64,000 nt of DNA, from positions 1,682,501 through 1,746,500 of the forward strand of contig NZ_CP145886.1 of NCBI RefSeq assembly GCF_038049935.1, given 5' to 3'. Below the pieces are notes generated by a model, which did no database searches, was not told where the DNA came from, and saw only the letters and a list, made by a program, of their open reading frames with translations. Origin of the DNA: Rossellomorea sp. y25 (GTDB lineage Bacteria > Bacillota > Bacilli > Bacillales > Bacillaceae_B). A program made the translations under genes and the position numbers. Positions 61,871-64,000 of the stretch are shown piece by piece (positions within the stretch are counted from its first letter, which is position 1; each line of letters opens with the position of its first letter).

Positions 61871-62332
61871 ATGTCATTTCATGCAATTGTGATGGAGAGC
61901 CCAATTGGGAAACTAGAGCTTCAAGCAGATCAGAGCTATCTTATTTCAGTACAGTTTATAGAAGATGAGGGGAAAGCGGATTCTGATACGGATCATCCGA
62001 TATTAAAAATTGCACAAGAACAAATCAGACAATTTTTTAAAGGAGAGAGAAGGGAATTTGATCTTCCTTTAAAGATAGAAGGAACAGCTTTTCAGAAAGA
62101 AGTATGGAAAATCCTGCAGCAGATTCCATTTGGTGAAACCTGGTCTTATCAGGATGTAGCCCAAGCGATTCAAAGACCTAAAGCTGTAAGGGCAGTAGGA
62201 CAAGCGAATAAAGCCAATCGTTTCCCCATCATCATCCCATGTCACCGGGTCATTGGAAAGAATAAAACACTTACAGGCTATGCCGGTAAGCAGGTGGATA
62301 AGAAAGAAACCTTATTGTTGTTAGAACAATAG
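61871..62332 (+). CDS. ogt: Methylated-DNA-protein cysteine methyltransferase
   Basis: The 153-residue protein removes O6-alkyl groups from guanine onto its own Cys in the invariant IPCHRVIG. The helix-turn-helix GETWSYQDVAQAI and the AVGQANKANRFPI block are present. It starts 14 bases after the kinase stop, behind AAAGGAGT, and lies beside mtnA as in B. subtilis. A terminator follows at once. Confidence 0.95.
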   Translation: MSFHAIVMESPIGKLELQADQSYLISVQFIEDEGKADSDTDHPILKIAQEQIRQFFKGERREFDLPLKIEGTAFQKEVWKILQQIPFGETWSYQDVAQAIQRPKAVRAVGQANKANRFPIIIPCHRVIGKNKTLTGYAGKQVDKKETLLLLEQ

Positions 62333-62340
62333 AATGAAAA

Positions 62341-62376
62341 ACAGGCATCCTCCAAATGGAGGTTGCCTGTTTTTTT
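62341..62376 (+). terminator. Terminator of ogt
   Basis: AACAGGCATCCTCC-AAAT-GGAGGTTGCCTGTT then TTTT. Confidence 0.9.
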
Positions 62377-62451
62377 ATACCGCTCTTTTCTCAAAGATTG
62401 TTGCTTTTTAACATAAGCTCTTCAGGGCTCTGTCAATTAGCGTGTACTAGG

Positions 62452-62560
62452 TGGTGAGGGAACTGCTCCACTTGCAGCTAGCATTCGGCCGAGCCTCCTC
62501 AGCTTAGCCGAACGGGGTCTCGGAACGACCAAAATGGAGTCTACGCAGCCCTCACCATGT
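62452..62560 (-). repeat. Degenerate copy of the structured repeat, inverted
   Basis: Read on the minus strand it shares GAGACCCCG...GGC..AGC...GAGGAGGCTC with the 126-bp repeat at 62721, and it begins and ends in CCCTCACC/GGTGAGGG arms. Less conserved than the next copy. The rest of the 62377-62720 gap holds nothing else. Confidence 0.6.
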
Positions 62561-62720
62561 ATAAGAGTTTTCGTGACACAGCTTATTTATGCTAATAAAC
62601 AATTGAATGAAACAGTTTGTCCTATACCAGCTAAAATCTACTGTACATTTTGAAAAATGCTGTATTCTAAACAATTATGATATTTATATTAGTCTAGAGT
62701 AAGAAACTCACACTTAGAAA

Positions 62721-62846
62721 GTTGATTGGAGCGGAAGGTGCTCGACTCCTGCGGGAATAACGGGAAAGTTGAGACCCCGCAGGGCAAAGCCCGAGGAGGC
62801 TCAACTCACGCCCCGCGGAAAGCGAGCACCTGGAGCGGAAATCAAC
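62721..62846 (+). repeat. 126-bp structured intergenic repeat
   Basis: The ends GTTGATT/AATCAAC and GGTGCTCG/CGAGCACC are perfect inverted repeats. Inside are AGTTGAG/CTCAACT and GGGC-AAA-GCCC stems, so the whole can fold into a branched hairpin. GGAGCGGAA occurs at both ends. It is far more G+C-rich than its surroundings. Similar elements are scattered between genes in many Bacillaceae; no transposase is linked. Confidence 0.85.
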
Positions 62847-62920
62847 CCACTACTCGCTTTTTCAAAAGCAACAAAGTTTAAGAAAAGAACCTTTTATAAT
62901 TAGTGATTGAATTACAACCC

Positions 62921-62958
62921 TATTTAGATTATCATCTAATTAGATGGTAATCTAAATA
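62921..62958. promoter_or_regulatory. 38-bp dyad, probable ArsR autoregulatory operator
   Basis: TATTTAGATTATCATCTAA and TTAGATGGTAATCTAAATA are inverted copies with a single mismatched pair, centred at 62939. The dyad ends just before the ribosome binding site of the ArsR/DUF2087 gene. Confidence 0.7.
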
Positions 62959-62974
62959 GTGAGGAGGAGACCTT

Positions 62975-63571
62975 TTGCAATTAAGTAAACAGGTAGCTTT
63001 TCATAAAACGATGGGTGATGCTACCCGAATCAAGATTGTCTATTTACTGGCATCTGAAAGCTTACATGTGGGAGCCATTGCGGGAAAACTGGGACTCACT
63101 GCCCCGACAATATCCCATCATCTAACGAAACTGAAAGAGTGCAATCTTGTTTATTCACGAAGAGAGAAGAACACGGTTTACTACTATTTGAATAAAAAGG
63201 TTTTGAGTCATCATGGAAATGTTCTTCATCAGTTTGCTCAGGAAGAGGAAGGGGAAAATGTGATGTCAGAGAAGTTATTGAAAGAAAAACAGAAGGTAAA
63301 GAATAATTTCCTTGAGAAAAATGGACGAATCAAAAATATTCCTTCTCAACAAAAAAAGAAATTATTTATATTGGAACATATGGTGGAAGGATTAAAGGTG
63401 GGAGAAAAATATAAGGAAAAAGATTTGAATGAATATATTCAACAATTTCATGAGGACTTTGCAACCCTGAGAAGAGAATTTATTATTCATCAGTTTATGT
63501 ATCGGGAAAATGGCATATACGAAGTGAACCCGAGGGAGATGTGGGCATCGTCAAAACTGTATGAGAAATAG
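62975..63571 (+). CDS. ArsR-family regulator with DUF2087 domain
   Basis: The 198-residue protein joins an N-terminal ArsR winged helix (DATRIKIVYLLAS, GLTAPTISHHLTKLKECNLV) to a C-terminal DUF2087 domain (KKKLFILEHMVEGLKVGEKY, ...LRREFIIHQFMYREN). The metal-ligand ELCVCD motif of classic ArsR is absent, so metals are unlikely ligands. TTG 62975 follows GAGGAGGA. A near-perfect 38-bp dyad upstream suggests autoregulation. The target and signal are unknown. Confidence 0.88.
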   Translation: MQLSKQVAFHKTMGDATRIKIVYLLASESLHVGAIAGKLGLTAPTISHHLTKLKECNLVYSRREKNTVYYYLNKKVLSHHGNVLHQFAQEEEGENVMSEKLLKEKQKVKNNFLEKNGRIKNIPSQQKKKLFILEHMVEGLKVGEKYKEKDLNEYIQQFHEDFATLRREFIIHQFMYRENGIYEVNPREMWASSKLYEK

Positions 63572-63583
63572 CAAGGAAGTAAA

Positions 63584-63618
63584 AGGAAGAGCAGGAGGGA
63601 TCTCCTGCTCTTCCTTTG
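63584..63618. terminator. Bidirectional terminator ArsR gene / mtnA
   Basis: AAGGAAGAGCAGGAG-GGAT-CTCCTGCTCTTCCTT perfect stem between convergent genes. Confidence 0.92.
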
Positions 63619-63621
63619 GAT

Positions 63622-64000
63622 TTAACCGATGGTTTGTTGAATACTTTCTTCAAAGCTAGGGTAGAGAACACCTTTTTCCGTTATAATGCCTGTAATCAAC
63701 TCATGAGAAGTAACATCGAAGGCGGGATTATAAACAGGAACGTTTTCTGGTGCAATCAATGTTCCACCTACTGTTGTGATCTCTTCCCGGGTTCTTTCTT
63801 CAATCGGAATCTCATTACCGTTTCGGATTGAAAGATCGAAAGTGGAGGATGGAGCAGAAACATAAAAAGGAATATTGAAGTGTTTACACAGAATGGCAAG
63901 CATGGACGTTCCGATTTTATTTGCGGTATCCCCATTGGCAGAGATGCGATCAGCACCAACGATGACTGCTTCTATACCTTTTTCTTTCATTGTATGAGCC
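63622..64000 (-). CDS. mtnA: S-methyl-5-thioribose-1-phosphate isomerase, C-terminal part
   Basis: The frame is open to the right edge and encodes the last ~125 residues of MtnA, an enzyme of the methionine salvage pathway that converts methylthioribose-1-phosphate to methylthioribulose-1-phosphate. Segments [20 protein letters not shown] (with the catalytic Asp region) and [20 protein letters not shown] are diagnostic. The ATG at 63990 is internal. Its place next to ogt matches B. subtilis; mtnK should lie farther right. Confidence 0.94.
   Translation of the reverse strand, partial: AHTMKEKGIEAVIVGADRISANGDTANKIGTSMLAILCKHFNIPFYVSAPSSTFDLSIRNGNEIPIEERTREEITTVGGTLIAPENVPVYNPAFDVTSHELITGIITEKGVLYPSFEESIQQTIG

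Overview
This is a contiguous piece of a Bacillaceae chromosome (Bacillus/Rossellomorea-like; the species cannot be fixed from the sequence). The evidence is endospore genes (spoVAD, spoVAE, a YjcZ-family gene, spoVIF, an alpha/beta SASP), A+T-rich DNA with AGGAGG-type ribosome binding sites and frequent GTG/TTG starts, Gram-positive regulators (SigI/RsgI, T-box, LexA, FadR and NrdR type sites), and gene order shared with B. subtilis at two places: the yjc locus (spoVIF to yjcH) at the left, and ykoY-sigI-rsgI-sspD-ktrD-ykrP-kinE-ogt-mtnA at the right. I see no phage, insertion sequence, CRISPR array or conjugative module. The window looks like core chromosome with small accessory genes and many well-preserved regulatory sites.

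Layout. 1-7.7 kb: end of a spoVA-type operon with a DUF421 gene, sporulation microgenes, a metallo-beta-lactamase-fold hydrolase, a second DUF421 gene, yjcFGH and a PgpA/YutG-like gene. 7.7-11.7 kb: a TAXI-type TRAP uptake operon (binding lipoprotein, DUF1850 protein, fused permease). 11.7-13.4 kb: a small WYL-domain gene under a LexA-like box, a lone tRNA-Val, two small genes and a cold-shock gene. 13.5-16.7 kb: SDR, acyl-CoA dehydrogenase and thiolase for fatty-acid or branched-acid breakdown, with FadR-like and cre-like sites. 16.8-20.7 kb: MazG-like hydrolase, RpiR regulator divergent from 6-phosphogluconate dehydrogenase, and a foldase-like lipoprotein. 20.9-25.0 kb: a candidate small RNA, then class I ribonucleotide reductase genes behind two NrdR-like boxes and a cobalamin riboswitch. 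25-32 kb: aldehyde dehydrogenase, DUF3243, OsmC, a second csp, kynA, an acetyltransferase, YihY/BrkB and a peptide transporter. 32-43 kb: M42 peptidase, a murE outside a cell-wall cluster, GGDEF and EAL proteins, nupC, yueH-like, prfC, and a tyrosine-type T-box in front of an NhaC-family transporter. 43-49 kb: membrane proteins, an RND exporter and a reductase-like SDR whose start follows a run of ten G. 49-64 kb: yybP-ykoY riboswitch with a TerC gene, a secreted DUF5667-like acidic/basic protein next to sigI-rsgI, sspD, ktrD, small genes, a B12-binding radical SAM protein, an acyltransferase, a PAS histidine kinase, ogt, structured repeats, an ArsR/DUF2087 regulator with a 38-bp operator-like dyad, and the 3' part of mtnA.

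The strongest leads for something undescribed are: the NrdR plus B12-riboswitch double control of a B12-independent reductase, with a possible ~95-nt small RNA divergent from it; the DUF5667-like disordered secreted protein beside sigI-rsgI; the LexA-box-controlled free-standing WYL domain; a leader element shared by the two csp genes; and the G10 tract at a translation start.
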